The notes beneath the pieces were generated by a model that worked only from the letters and a program-made list of their open reading frames with translations, ran no database searches and had not been told where the DNA came from. A stretch of 64,000 nt of DNA from a bacterium (GTDB lineage Bacteria; Oederibacteriota; CAKKQC01). Shown piece after piece: positions 52,741-61,371 of the stretch. Where the stretch lies: the NCBI GenBank assembly GCA_919901855.1, contig CAKKQC010000040.1:153660-217659 (forward strand). Reading direction: 5' to 3'. Position 1 is the stretch's first letter. Every line of letters begins with the position of its first letter. The position numbers and the translations under genes are program-made.

Positions 52741-52748
52741 GGCCCGTC

Positions 52749-52754
52749 ATTATA
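52749..52754 (-). promoter_or_regulatory. TATAAT -10 element 8 nt before the lipoprotein start
   Basis: On the minus strand TATAAT is followed by 8 bases and then the ATG at 52740. Transcription would start at, or one to two bases before, the start codon, giving a leaderless message. No convincing -35 is visible. Confidence 0.5.
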
Positions 52755-52791
52755 GCGGCTTCGTGGACCCGGGCGAGGGGGCAGGAGTAGA

Positions 52792-54051
52792 GTGAACCCT
52801 GGTGATGACGACCTTGGGGCGCCCCTACCTGTGACGGTTCTTCCCGTGCTTCGGCGGGTGGACGCCTATCCCGTCGAGGTCGAGGGCGAGGAATACATCG
52901 CGCTCCGGGACCCCGAGGGTGTGGTCGAAGACGTCATGCTCCTCTCGCCGGCCGCCTTCCTGATCGCATCCATGCTCGACGGAACCGCCACGGTGACGGA
53001 CATGCGCGCGACCTACGCCCGGGCGTTCGATGGCCGGATGGTCGAGGAACACGAAATCCGGAAGGTGATCGCCGAGCTCGATCTCCGGGGGTTCCTGGAC
53101 ACCCCCGGGTTCCGTCTCAAGCGCGCCGAGGCCCGGCGTCGCTGGGGCGATCTCCCCGTGCGGCCCGCTTCGCACGCGGGCGGCGCCTACCCCGACGATC
53201 CCCGGGAGCTCGCGGCGTATCTGGGCGGGTTCTTCACGGCCGAGGGGGGGCCGGGCCTGCTCGCCGGCGCGACCCCGCGTAGGGCGCCGCGCGGCCTGGT
53301 GGCCCCGCACATCGACTTCCAGCGCGGCGGGCTGGCCTATGCCCACGCGCACCGCACCCACCGGGAAGAGCCGCTTCCCGACCTCGTGATCGTGCTCGGC
53401 GTCGTCCACAGCGCGCCGCCGGTGCCCTTCATCGTCACGGACAAGGCGTTCCAGACCCCGCTGGGCGTCGTGTCCGCCGACCGCGAGGCCGTGGCCGCCA
53501 TATCGGCGGGTTGCGGGGGCTGGGCGCGGGAGGAGGAGATCGCGCACAGGAGCGAGCACTCGATCGAGTTCCAGCTCGTCTGGCTCCAGGCGACCCACCC
53601 GGGGCAGGACTTCACGATCGTGCCGGTCCTGTGCTCGGCCTTCGAGCAGTTCTGCGGCGAGCACTCGCCCCAGTCGGACGAGCGGATCGCGCGGGGGCTG
53701 GAGAGCCTGGCGGGGGTGCTCCGCGGCCGGCGCGCGCTCGTGATCGCTTCCGTGGATTTCTCGCACGTCGGGCCGAAGTTCGGCGACGACATCCGGCTGG
53801 ACGAGTCGGTGGCCGCGGGCGTGGAGGAGTCCGACCGCGCCCTGCTGGCGCCCCTGTGCGCGGGCGACGCGGAGGGGTTCTGGGCGGAGGGGGCCGGGGA
53901 CGGCAACCCCCGCCACGTGGACGCCCTGTCGGCGGCCTACACGCTCCTGCACCTGCTCGGACCGGACGCGCGAGGGACCGAGCTGGCGTACGGGCAGGCG
54001 CCGGACCCGGAGGGCGGGATCGTGAGCTTCGCGGCGGTGGAGTTTCCCTGA
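52792..54051 (+). CDS. MEMO1-family protein (AmmeMemoRadiSam system protein B type) with N-terminal PqqD-like domain
   Basis: 419 residues from GTG 52792, preceded by CAGGAG. Residues about 10-110 form a PqqD-like winged helix (EDVMLLSPAAFLIASMLDGTATV, VIAELDLRGFLDTPGF). From about 125 comes the MEMO fold: PASHAGGAYP, APHIDFQRGG, VIVLGVVHSA, EHSIEFQLVWL, VIASVDFSHVGPKFGDD and HVDALSAAYTLLHLL, containing the histidine and aspartate residues of the dioxygenase-like metal site. Known context: MEMO proteins occur with AMMECR1 and a radical-SAM enzyme; neither partner is in this window. The biochemical role is unknown in the family. It is divergent from the lipoprotein gene (51 bp between). Confidence 0.88.
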   Translation: MNPGDDDLGAPLPVTVLPVLRRVDAYPVEVEGEEYIALRDPEGVVEDVMLLSPAAFLIASMLDGTATVTDMRATYARAFDGRMVEEHEIRKVIAELDLRGFLDTPGFRLKRAEARRRWGDLPVRPASHAGGAYPDDPRELAAYLGGFFTAEGGPGLLAGATPRRAPRGLVAPHIDFQRGGLAYAHAHRTHREEPLPDLVIVLGVVHSAPPVPFIVTDKAFQTPLGVVSADREAVAAISAGCGGWAREEEIAHRSEHSIEFQLVWLQATHPGQDFTIVPVLCSAFEQFCGEHSPQSDERIARGLESLAGVLRGRRALVIASVDFSHVGPKFGDDIRLDESVAAGVEESDRALLAPLCAGDAEGFWAEGAGDGNPRHVDALSAAYTLLHLLGPDARGTELAYGQAPDPEGGIVSFAAVEFP

Positions 54052-54097
54052 CCGGGGGATGGGCGGGGACTGAAGGGGATTGAGGGGCGGATCGCTC

Positions 54098-54862
54098 CTA
54101 ACCTATGTCACAGGTCTTGAACGCCTCCTCGAGGGCGGCTACGGGATTGCTCTTGGGGATGAATTCCTGGCCCACGTACCCGAAGTAGGTCGAGGCGGCC
54201 AGCGTCTTCATGACGGCCCGGTAGTTGATCTCCTGGGTCGAGTCGGGGTCGTTGCGGCCGGGATTGCCCCCCACGTGCACGTGCCCGATCGCCTCGAGGT
54301 TCGCCGTCATCGTCCGGATGAGGTCGCCCTCCATGATCTGCATGTGGTAGACGTCGTAGAGCAGGCGGACGCGCATCGACCCGACCTGGCGGATCACCTC
54401 GGCGCCCCAGGCGGTGTGGTCGCACTGGTAATCCTTGTGGTCGACCCGGCTGTTCAGGAGTTCGAGCGCGAGCGTGACGTTCTTCTCCTCGGCGTACCCG
54501 GCCACCCGCTTCAGCCCGGCGACCGTGTTCGCGAGCCCCTCGGCGTCGGAGATGCCCCGCCGGTTACCCGAGAAGCAGATGAGGACGGGGATGTCGTTGG
54601 CCGCGGCCTTGTCGATGTTCGCCCGGAGCTCGCCCTCGAGGCGGGCGTGGTGCTCGGTGCGGTTGAGCCCCTCGGTGAGCGACGATTGACCGACGTGGGT
54701 CACGATCCGGAGCTTCTGGAACTTCGCGATTTCCCAGTGGTCCTCGGGCACCATCTCGAGGCCCTCGTACCCGATGCGCCGCGCCTCCGCGCAGAGCTTG
54801 AGGAAGGGGATCTCGGGCCGGTTGAAGGCCCAGTAGCAGAGCGTCTGCCGGATGCGGCTCAT
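54098..54862 (-). CDS. Hydroxypyruvate isomerase-like sugar-phosphate isomerase/epimerase (TIM barrel)
   Basis: 254 residues, AP-endonuclease-2 type barrel. Likely metal and catalytic residues are E134 (LALELLN), D170 and H173 (LLYDVYHMQ), H196 (HVHVGG) and E233 (GYVGQEFIP). The words EGDLIRT and HVHVGGNPGRNDP are those of the hydroxypyruvate isomerase family. It should interconvert a small keto/aldo sugar acid in the cytoplasm; substrate not certain. It starts 4 bases after the VanZ gene and is probably the last gene of that minus-strand operon, although TAGACT 6 bases before its ATG could be an internal promoter (it overlaps the VanZ stop, so may be chance). Confidence 0.82.
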   Translation of the reverse strand: MSRIRQTLCYWAFNRPEIPFLKLCAEARRIGYEGLEMVPEDHWEIAKFQKLRIVTHVGQSSLTEGLNRTEHHARLEGELRANIDKAAANDIPVLICFSGNRRGISDAEGLANTVAGLKRVAGYAEEKNVTLALELLNSRVDHKDYQCDHTAWGAEVIRQVGSMRVRLLYDVYHMQIMEGDLIRTMTANLEAIGHVHVGGNPGRNDPDSTQEINYRAVMKTLAASTYFGYVGQEFIPKSNPVAALEEAFKTCDIG

Positions 54863-54866
54863 GCGC

Positions 54867-55262
54867 CTAGTCTACACCGACTCTGCCGAGCCATGGTTGC
54901 CGGCGCAGGGCGAGCAGGGCGAGGGCCAGGAGCAGGGCGCCGGATGCGTCGGCGACCACGTCAAGGGGATCGCAGCTCCGGTTGGGGACGAATGCCTGGT
55001 GGGCCTCGTCGAAGATGCCGTAGAGGAAACATCCGATGACAACGATCGCCCACCGCCGGGCCGCGGGAAGTCGCCGCAGGCGGGGGAAGATCGCTCGCGC
55101 GAGCAGGAATGCCAGGATTGCGTACTCGATCGCGTGCAGGCCCTTGTCGATCCCGGGGACGCCGGGGACGGGGACCGTGGACTGGCTCGACAGCCAGACG
55201 TTCGCGGCCACCCAGGCCGCAACCATGAACCATCGGGATGCGGGCCGGTCGAGCGCCGTCAC
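54867..55262 (-). CDS. VanZ-family membrane protein
   Basis: 131 residues from GTG 55262, overlapping the upstream stop as GTGA. Four hydrophobic segments. VanZ signature residues: DKGLHAIEYAILAFLLA, LYGIFDEAHQAFVPNR and DPLDVVADASGALLLALAL. The function of the family is poorly known; members are linked to envelope traits such as teicoplanin resistance. Here it follows two polysaccharide-ligase-like genes. Confidence 0.85.
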   Translation of the reverse strand: MTALDRPASRWFMVAAWVAANVWLSSQSTVPVPGVPGIDKGLHAIEYAILAFLLARAIFPRLRRLPAARRWAIVVIGCFLYGIFDEAHQAFVPNRSCDPLDVVADASGALLLALALLALRRQPWLGRVGVD

Positions 55263-57025
55263 GGCGAGAGCTGGGCCTTGAGCTGGAGCGCCTTCGGGTT
55301 GGCGGGGTCCTGCCGGAGCAGGATCTCGACCTCGGCAAGGGCGGCCTTGATCTTGCGCTGGTAGTAGTACGTCATCGCGAGGTTGAACCGCGCGTCCCGG
55401 TGCCCGGGATCTCGCTCGAGCACCTTGCGGAAGACGATCCCCGCCTCGTCGAATCTCGACATCATGAACCAGCAGTTGCCGAGGTTGACCGCCGCGCCCG
55501 TGTTGGCGGGGTCCAGCCGCAGGGCGTCCTCGAAGGCCTTGATGGCGCGGGGGAAGTTCTTCTCCTGCGCCCAGGCGTTCCCGAGCGCGACGAGGAACTG
55601 CGGGTCCGTGGCGTGGGCGTCCCGTTGAGCCTCGAGCTGGGCGGCCGGTACTCCGGCGCTCTGCGTGAGGAAGTCCACCTCGCGGGCGACCTTGAAGGAA
55701 GCCAGCAGTGGACGCAGGGAGACGGCGGCGAGCGCGATGGCGCCGAGGAGCGGGAGCCATGCCCAGCCCGGAGCTTTCGTTCCCGCCGGCGCGCCTTCGC
55801 GCCGCGCGAACAGCACTCCCGCGACAAGCCAGAAGGGGATCGCCGTGGATGCCAGCCGGAAGTTCCGGTCCACGAGGATGTGGACGAGCACGGCGACGAG
55901 GGCACCGAGCGCCCCCGCAGCCATGCGGTCTCCCGCGCGGGCCCGGTACAGGCCCTGGCGGAGCACGACGGCCAACAACCAGACGAAGAGGCCGAGGGCG
56001 GGTAGGCCGGCCTCGACGGCGACGTGCAGGTACTCGCAATGCGGGTGTTCGGCGAAAGTGTTGTCGGCTTTCATCTTCGCCGCGAATGCCGGCGGCGCGA
56101 ACGGCGGATACTCGGAGGGGAAAGAGCCGACGCCCCACCCAGTGATCGGCTTGGCCCGGACCATGGCCATCGTGCCCTGCCATAGCGGGATACGGTCGGT
56201 GCGGCGGTTCAGCGCGTCGCGTACGGACGGGGCAAGCCAGATCGCGGCGATGACGAAGGCGACCGCGATAACGGCGATGGCAACGGACCGCATCCGGCGG
56301 TCCATGGACTCCCATTCCGATCGCCGGAAGAGCAGGGGGATCGCGATCGCGATGCCCGCGGAGGCACCGAGCCAGGCGCCGCGGCTTCCCGTCCAGACGA
56401 GGAGGACGAGCGTTCCGAAGAGCGTCGCGTGCAGGAGGATGTCCCGTGCCATCCTGGGGCCCTTGCGGGCGGCGTGGACGATGAGCGAAAGCAGGATCGG
56501 GACCAGGAAGGCGAGGTGGACGCCGAGGAAGTCCGGATTCCCGAACGTCGAGAACGGCCGGGATTGGGAGTTGAACTTCCGGAACTCCTCGATCGGGTCC
56601 CAGCCCGCCTTCTGCATGATCGCGTACCCGCCGACGAAGACGATCGTCGTGGCCCAGAGCGCGGCCAGTCGCCGGAGGTCGCCGGGGCGGAGCAGGAGCA
56701 TGGCTCCGAGGAACGCGACGAGGCACAGGGCCTGGCGCGCGAGTTCCGCCATCGCCGTCGGGGCGAGGATGCCGCGGCCGTGCGCGACGGCGACGGAGAC
56801 CGAGAGGCCGGCGAGCCATGCAGCGGCCGCCAGAGGCGCGCCGCGACGGTCCCGGAGCCGGCTGTGGGCGAGGACCACGGTCCCGGCGGCGGCGCCCAGG
56901 AGGATGAGGACCTGCGACGACAGGAGCTTGTAGTCCCGGCCGCCCTTGGCGAACAGGAGCGGGACCAGCGCCGCCGCGGTAAGCAGCGCGAGCCGTGCCA
57001 ATCGCGCGAGCCGGGAGTTCGTCAT
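55259..57025 (-). CDS. Wzy/O-antigen ligase-family membrane protein with C-terminal TPR
   Basis: 588 residues from ATG 57025 (ATGA overlap with the upstream gene). About ten membrane segments (1-420) hold the Wzy_C-type words VWTGSRGAWLG, TGWGVGSFPSEYPPF and HPHCEYLHVAVEAGLPALGLFVW. The C-terminal part (about 470-588) has TPR repeats (FLVALGNAWAQEKNFPRAIKAFEDAL, GAAVNLGNCWFMMSRFDEAGIVF, ARFNLAMTYYYQRKIKAAL). Likely role, from the family: polymerising or ligating surface glycans, or O-glycosylating exported proteins, at the periplasmic face. It is a paralogue of the next gene upstream. Confidence 0.85.
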   Translation of the reverse strand: MTNSRLARLARLALLTAAALVPLLFAKGGRDYKLLSSQVLILLGAAAGTVVLAHSRLRDRRGAPLAAAAWLAGLSVSVAVAHGRGILAPTAMAELARQALCLVAFLGAMLLLRPGDLRRLAALWATTIVFVGGYAIMQKAGWDPIEEFRKFNSQSRPFSTFGNPDFLGVHLAFLVPILLSLIVHAARKGPRMARDILLHATLFGTLVLLVWTGSRGAWLGASAGIAIAIPLLFRRSEWESMDRRMRSVAIAVIAVAFVIAAIWLAPSVRDALNRRTDRIPLWQGTMAMVRAKPITGWGVGSFPSEYPPFAPPAFAAKMKADNTFAEHPHCEYLHVAVEAGLPALGLFVWLLAVVLRQGLYRARAGDRMAAGALGALVAVLVHILVDRNFRLASTAIPFWLVAGVLFARREGAPAGTKAPGWAWLPLLGAIALAAVSLRPLLASFKVAREVDFLTQSAGVPAAQLEAQRDAHATDPQFLVALGNAWAQEKNFPRAIKAFEDALRLDPANTGAAVNLGNCWFMMSRFDEAGIVFRKVLERDPGHRDARFNLAMTYYYQRKIKAALAEVEILLRQDPANPKALQLKAQLSP

Positions 57026-59256
57026 CGGGCGAGCAGGTTCGCGAGCTCGGCCGCGGCTTGGCGGTGCCCCGGGACCGCGGCGAGGACGCGCCGGTACTCG
57101 GCTTCGGCTTCCTTCAACCGGCCTTGCATGGCCCGTAGGCGGGCGAGGCCGAGATGGACGTCGGGGTTGTCGGGGGCGAGCGCGAGCGCACGGGTGAGGT
57201 ACTTCTCCGCCGGCGCGGGCTGGCGGGCGTTCAGGGCGATCATGGCGAGGTTGAGCTGGGCGGTGAGCGAGTCGGGGACGAGCTTCGCCTCCCGGATGTA
57301 GCACTCGCGGGCTTCGCCCGACCGGCCCTGGCCGTGCAGGATGAACCCGAGCGTCTCCCAGCCGCCGGGGAAGGCGGGCCAGCGGTGCGTGACCTCCCGC
57401 GCGCGTCGCTCGGCCTCGCCGATCCTTCCGGCGTTGAGCGCGGCCTCGGCTTCGGTGATGGCCATCCGGGACTCGAGCGCGTCCGCCTTGTCGCGCTCTA
57501 GTCCCGAGGCCCTATGGTTGCCCTGGCCCTCGAACCACCGGGCCCGGAGCCGGTGCCAATCGGGGGACCCGCCGAGGTCCGCCGGAGCCTCGCCCAGGAA
57601 GCGCCACGTCTCCCGGGCCTCCCCGGCCTCGAGTGCGAGCTCGCCGCCCCAGATCCGGGGTTCGAGCATGTAGGGATTCCCCCCGACGGCGTGGAGCAGG
57701 GCGTCGATCGCCCGGGCGCGTGCCCCGTGCCGCAGGAGGGGGAACGCGCGGTAACGTTCACGCTCGATCCGGCCGACGTTGAGCCACGCGATCGCGTGGT
57801 GCGGGGCCAGTGCGAGGGCCTTCGTGTAGGCCGTGAGCGCCCCGTTCCAGTCGCGCTGGATCTCGCGGGCGCGACCGAGGTACTGCCAGAGGTGGCGTTC
57901 GAGGGCTTCCACGCGAACCGCGCGCTCGAGCCAGCGCGCTCCATTGACGCCATCACCCCGGTCCACGCATTCGGCGCCGAAGTGATAGTAGCCCGTGGAC
58001 ACGAGCAGCCGGCCGGCGCCGATCGCGAGCAGGAGGGCGAGCAGCCGGAGGGCGGTTTTGGCCCGCTTGGGAGTGGCGGTGTCCGGGTCCGCGCGGCCGC
58101 CGGCCAGCAGGCCCGCGTGCATCCAGAGGAAGAAGGCGCTGGAGGGGAGATAGACGAAGAAGTTGGTCCCCATCGACACCGCCATGGCGACGAGGCTCAG
58201 CGCGAGGGCCGCCGGGACGCCTCCTTCGCGGACCCGCCCGAGGTGCCGGAAGAGGACGAACATGACCAGCAGGAGCCCGACGAGCCCGAAGTCGCACGCG
58301 ATCTCGGCGAAGTCGTCGTGGGCGTGGTTGACGCTGACGGTCACCCCCAGGGTGCGGCTCAAGGCGTCCGGTTGGACGCGCGGGAACTCGACCGGGAACT
58401 GCCCCGTTCCCCAGCCCAGTAGCGGGGAGTCGGCGAGGAGCGCGGCGGAGCCCTTGAGGATTTCGAGGCGCTGGGAGAACGAGAAACGCTCGCTCCGCGC
58501 GGTCCAGCGGGAGAGCGAGGATCGGGCGGAGGGCACGAGGTGGAGGACGGCGACAGCCGCGATCGCGCCGGCCAGGGCGCCGGTCATGATCGTCCGGGAA
58601 GACCAGGCCCGCCGCCGGGCCTCGAGGGCGAGCCAGATGCCTCCCGCGACCAGGGCCGCGAGCTGGCCGCCCTTCGATCCCGACAGCACGATCGTCGCGC
58701 CGATCATGCCCGCGCAGGTGCCCCATGCCAGCCGGGCCCTCGGAGCCCGCGCGGAAGCGCACAGGAAAAGCGCCAGCGGGAGATGGAGGGCGAGGTAGTC
58801 GGCGAGGAAGGTGGGGTTGCCGAGCGTCGAGAGGACCCGGGTGCCGAACGGGTTCACGAGCCGGACCGAGGTGAAGAGCGTGTTCCAGACCGCCTGCCCG
58901 AGGCCGTTGGCGGCGACGGCCGTGGCTACCCCGACCGTCAGGCGGATATACCGGTCGACCGCGGCGCGGTCGGCGGACGCCTCCCGTGCGCGCAGGTAGA
59001 CGACGGCCCCTACGAGCCAGGGAGCGAGCGGCCACACGCTGGCCGGGCCGCGGAGGGATTCGAGCGCCGCGAGGAGCACCAGAATGACCAGAGGCCACGG
59101 CCGCCAGCGCAAGGGCGGCCCCACGGCGAGGAGGAGACCGCCGCCGATCAGCCAGGCGGCCGCCTTCGGCGCGAGCGGGTCCACGCTCCACCGGAACGAG
59201 AGCGCCAGCGGCAGGCACGCCGCGAGCCAGCAGAGGACCAGTCGGGGGAGGAGCAT
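57022..59256 (-). CDS. Wzy/O-antigen ligase-family membrane protein with C-terminal TPR
   Basis: 744 residues. Ten or more membrane segments up to about residue 420 with VLSGSKGGQLAALVAGG, LLGWGTGQFPVEFP and NHAHDDFAEIACDFGLVGLLLVM, the periplasmic-loop motif of the ligase family (His-Ala-His-Asp-Asp). Its C-terminal 300 residues are TPR repeats (WLERAVRVEALERHLWQYLGRAREIQRDWNGALTAYTKAL, EAALNAGRIGEAERRA, LTAQLNLAMIALNARQPAPAEKYL, PDVHLGLARLRAMQGRLKEAEAEY). First gene of the four-gene minus-strand operon. It is divergent from the GH42 gene, with two dyads in the 82 bp between. A -10 element lies 8 bases before the ATG. Confidence 0.86.
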   Translation of the reverse strand: MLLPRLVLCWLAACLPLALSFRWSVDPLAPKAAAWLIGGGLLLAVGPPLRWRPWPLVILVLLAALESLRGPASVWPLAPWLVGAVVYLRAREASADRAAVDRYIRLTVGVATAVAANGLGQAVWNTLFTSVRLVNPFGTRVLSTLGNPTFLADYLALHLPLALFLCASARAPRARLAWGTCAGMIGATIVLSGSKGGQLAALVAGGIWLALEARRRAWSSRTIMTGALAGAIAAVAVLHLVPSARSSLSRWTARSERFSFSQRLEILKGSAALLADSPLLGWGTGQFPVEFPRVQPDALSRTLGVTVSVNHAHDDFAEIACDFGLVGLLLVMFVLFRHLGRVREGGVPAALALSLVAMAVSMGTNFFVYLPSSAFFLWMHAGLLAGGRADPDTATPKRAKTALRLLALLLAIGAGRLLVSTGYYHFGAECVDRGDGVNGARWLERAVRVEALERHLWQYLGRAREIQRDWNGALTAYTKALALAPHHAIAWLNVGRIERERYRAFPLLRHGARARAIDALLHAVGGNPYMLEPRIWGGELALEAGEARETWRFLGEAPADLGGSPDWHRLRARWFEGQGNHRASGLERDKADALESRMAITEAEAALNAGRIGEAERRAREVTHRWPAFPGGWETLGFILHGQGRSGEARECYIREAKLVPDSLTAQLNLAMIALNARQPAPAEKYLTRALALAPDNPDVHLGLARLRAMQGRLKEAEAEYRRVLAAVPGHRQAAAELANLLAR

Positions 59257-59264
59257 CGTTCCCT

Positions 59265-59270
59265 ATTCTA
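59265..59270 (-). promoter_or_regulatory. TAGAAT -10 element 8 nt before the Wzy-TPR start
   Basis: TAGAAT on the minus strand, 8 bases from ATG 59256. The expected start of transcription falls at or next to the start codon, so the message would be leaderless. No clear -35. Confidence 0.4.
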
Positions 59271-59276
59271 CGGGGA

Positions 59277-59303
59277 GCGGATCGTCCGAATTGGGCGATC
59301 CGC
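59277..59303. promoter_or_regulatory. 27-bp dyad, operator-like, in divergent promoter region
   Basis: Arms GCGGATCGTCC (59277-59287) and GGGCGATCCGC (59293-59303) around GAATT; 10 of 11 positions pair. It lies between the -10 elements of the Wzy-TPR operon and of the GH42 gene and could control both. Confidence 0.5.
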
Positions 59304-59304
59304 A

Positions 59305-59320
59305 CGGACCGTCCGGTCCG
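59305..59320. promoter_or_regulatory. 16-bp perfect dyad next to the GH42 promoter
   Basis: CGGACCG (59305-59311), centre TC, CGGTCCG (59314-59320). All seven pairs match. It ends 5 bases before the TACTGT -10 element (59326-59331), so a bound protein would block polymerase there. Confidence 0.45.
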
Positions 59321-59325
59321 CGTGA

Positions 59326-59331
59326 TACTGT
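59326..59331 (+). promoter_or_regulatory. Candidate -10 TACTGT, 7 nt before the GH42 start
   Basis: TACTGT preceded by TGA; seven bases separate it from GTG 59339, consistent with a leaderless message. Weak match to the consensus; supported mainly by position. Confidence 0.3.
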
Positions 59332-59338
59332 AGTCCGC

Positions 59339-61363
59339 GTGATCCCGTACGGCGCCGCCTACTACCCCGAGCATTGGCCCCGCGACCGCTGGGAAACCGA
59401 CGCCCGCATGATGGCCGAGTGCGGGTTCAACGTGGTGCGGATGGGCGAGTTCGCGTGGTCCCGGTTCGAGCCCCGGCCCGGTCATTTCGAGTTCGAGTGG
59501 ATGGACGAGGTGCTCGAGACCCTTTACCGGCGCGGCATCAAGACCGTCATGGGAACTCCCACGGGCGGCGTGCCGCCGTGGTTCACGACCGCCAATCCGG
59601 ACTCTCTCATCGTGGACGCGCAAGGGCGCCGGGCGGGGGCCGTGAACCGCTACTTCACCTGCTTCACGCACAAGCCGTTCCTCGAGGCCTCGCGGCGGAT
59701 CGTGGACGCGATGGCGGCCCGGTATGGGACGGACAAGCGCATTCTCGGTTGGCACCTGCACAACGAGCTCGGGGGGAACCGGTGCCACTGCGACCGGTGC
59801 CGGGCGGCGTTCCAGTCGTGGCTCAAGGACCGGTACGGCTCGCTCAAGGAGCTCAACCGCCGGTGGGGCACGATCTTCTGGTCCCACGTCTACAACGAGT
59901 GGGAGGAGATCCCGGTGCCGCTCGAGACGCACCGCAACCCCGCACCCGCGCTCGCGCTCGCGTGGCGGCGGTGGTACATGGACCTGATCACCGAATACGC
60001 GAAGACGCAGGCGGACCTCATTCGGGCGAAGGCCAGGGACCAGTGGATCTCCACGAACCTCGACCCGCATGACGCGCGCATGTTCGAGGTCCTTGACCGG
60101 GTCGGGTACAACTTCTATCCCCACACGTGGGACAACGGCGACGACCCCGGCAACTCGATGACGCTGGACGCGATGCGGCCGCCGTCGGCCAAGATGCCCC
60201 CGTTCTCGTTCGAACAGCGCGGCGGCCAGCCGGGCTGGGACCTCGTCTCGCGGCTCAACCGGCCGGGGGAGCAGCGCCTGCTCGCGTGGCAGGCCTTCGC
60301 GCACGGGGCGGACGGCATGACGTACTTCCGCTGGCGGATCGCGTGGTTCGGCCACGAGAACCTCTGGGGCGGGATCGTGCGCCACGACGGCTCCCTGCAC
60401 CCGCACGTGGCTCCGGCCGCGGTCCAGATCGGGCAGGAGCTCCGGCGCGTCGGCGCGATCATGGAGGGAAGCCGGGTCGACAGTCCGGTCGCGATCCTGC
60501 GCACCCAGGACTGCGCGTGGGCCTTCGAGCGCCAGCCCCAACAGGAGCGCTGGTCGTACGACGGCGAGCTGGGCCGCTGGTACCGCGGGGCGGTCCGGTA
60601 CGGCGTCAACGTCGACGTCGTCGAGGCCCGGGAGGCGCTTGAGCGATACCGGGTGATCCTCGCGCCCGCGCACTACGTCATGAACCCCGCGCTCGCCGAG
60701 CGGCTTCAGAAGTTCGTCGAGCACGGCGGAATCCTGCTCTCGACCTTCCGGACCGCGGTCGTGGACGAGGACGTCGCCGTGCCCGAGCAGGAGGCCCCGG
60801 CGTGGCTGCACGATCTCTTCGGGGTCCGGGTCGAGGCCTACGACGTGCAGGAGATCGCCCGGTACCACACAACCCCGAACGAACCGCCCGGCCGGATCCG
60901 GATGAAGGACCCGGCGATCGGGCGGGGGACCGCGCAGGCGCACACGTGGTACGACCTCCTGTCGCTGAAGGCCGGGACGAAGGCGCTGGCCGTATACGCC
61001 ACCGGGTTCTACAAGGGCACGCCCGCGATCGCGGAACGGCAGGCGGGGAAGGGCCGGGCTATCTATGTCGGATGCGGAACGGAGCAGTGGGTGGTCAACG
61101 CCCTCGTGGCCCGCGCTTGCCGGCTCGCGGGCGTGAAGCCGCTCGCCCGGGTGCCCGAGGGCGTCGAGATCCGGGAGCGCACCGTGCACCGCGGCGTGCT
61201 CCGTTTCCTGCTCAACTTCACGACCTCGCCCAAGCAGGCCGTCGTGGGCCCCGGGTTCATGGATGCCGTGACCGGCAAGCGCGCGGGGCCCGTCGTGCGC
61301 CTGCCCGCCTATGGCGTCACGGTGCTTCACCGGATGGACCGGAAGGCGCCCGTCCGCCCCTGA
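59339..61363 (+). CDS. Glycoside hydrolase family 42 (beta-galactosidase type)
   Basis: 674 residues from GTG 59339, which gives MIPYGAAYYPEHWP, the usual GH42 beginning. TIM-barrel domain to about residue 390: acid/base E143 in WHLHNELGG, nucleophile E292 in FSFEQRGG, and the Cys cluster (CHCDRC, near 148-153) that binds zinc in many members. The trimerisation domain (about 400-600; VRYGVNVDVV, YRVILAPAHYVMNP, GGILLSTFRTAVVDED) and a small C-terminal beta domain follow. No signal peptide, so probably cytoplasmic. It hydrolyses beta-galactosides or other short glycans. The stop lies 8 bases before the DUF2723 gene. Confidence 0.93.
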   Translation: MIPYGAAYYPEHWPRDRWETDARMMAECGFNVVRMGEFAWSRFEPRPGHFEFEWMDEVLETLYRRGIKTVMGTPTGGVPPWFTTANPDSLIVDAQGRRAGAVNRYFTCFTHKPFLEASRRIVDAMAARYGTDKRILGWHLHNELGGNRCHCDRCRAAFQSWLKDRYGSLKELNRRWGTIFWSHVYNEWEEIPVPLETHRNPAPALALAWRRWYMDLITEYAKTQADLIRAKARDQWISTNLDPHDARMFEVLDRVGYNFYPHTWDNGDDPGNSMTLDAMRPPSAKMPPFSFEQRGGQPGWDLVSRLNRPGEQRLLAWQAFAHGADGMTYFRWRIAWFGHENLWGGIVRHDGSLHPHVAPAAVQIGQELRRVGAIMEGSRVDSPVAILRTQDCAWAFERQPQQERWSYDGELGRWYRGAVRYGVNVDVVEAREALERYRVILAPAHYVMNPALAERLQKFVEHGGILLSTFRTAVVDEDVAVPEQEAPAWLHDLFGVRVEAYDVQEIARYHTTPNEPPGRIRMKDPAIGRGTAQAHTWYDLLSLKAGTKALAVYATGFYKGTPAIAERQAGKGRAIYVGCGTEQWVVNALVARACRLAGVKPLARVPEGVEIRERTVHRGVLRFLLNFTTSPKQAVVGPGFMDAVTGKRAGPVVRLPAYGVTVLHRMDRKAPVRP

Positions 61364-61371
61364 ATCCGGGC

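Noticed and set aside
54869-54874. TAGACT as an internal promoter for the isomerase-like gene
   Set aside because: The bases are the last codons and stop of the VanZ gene on the same strand; the position fits the leaderless pattern but coding constraint explains it.
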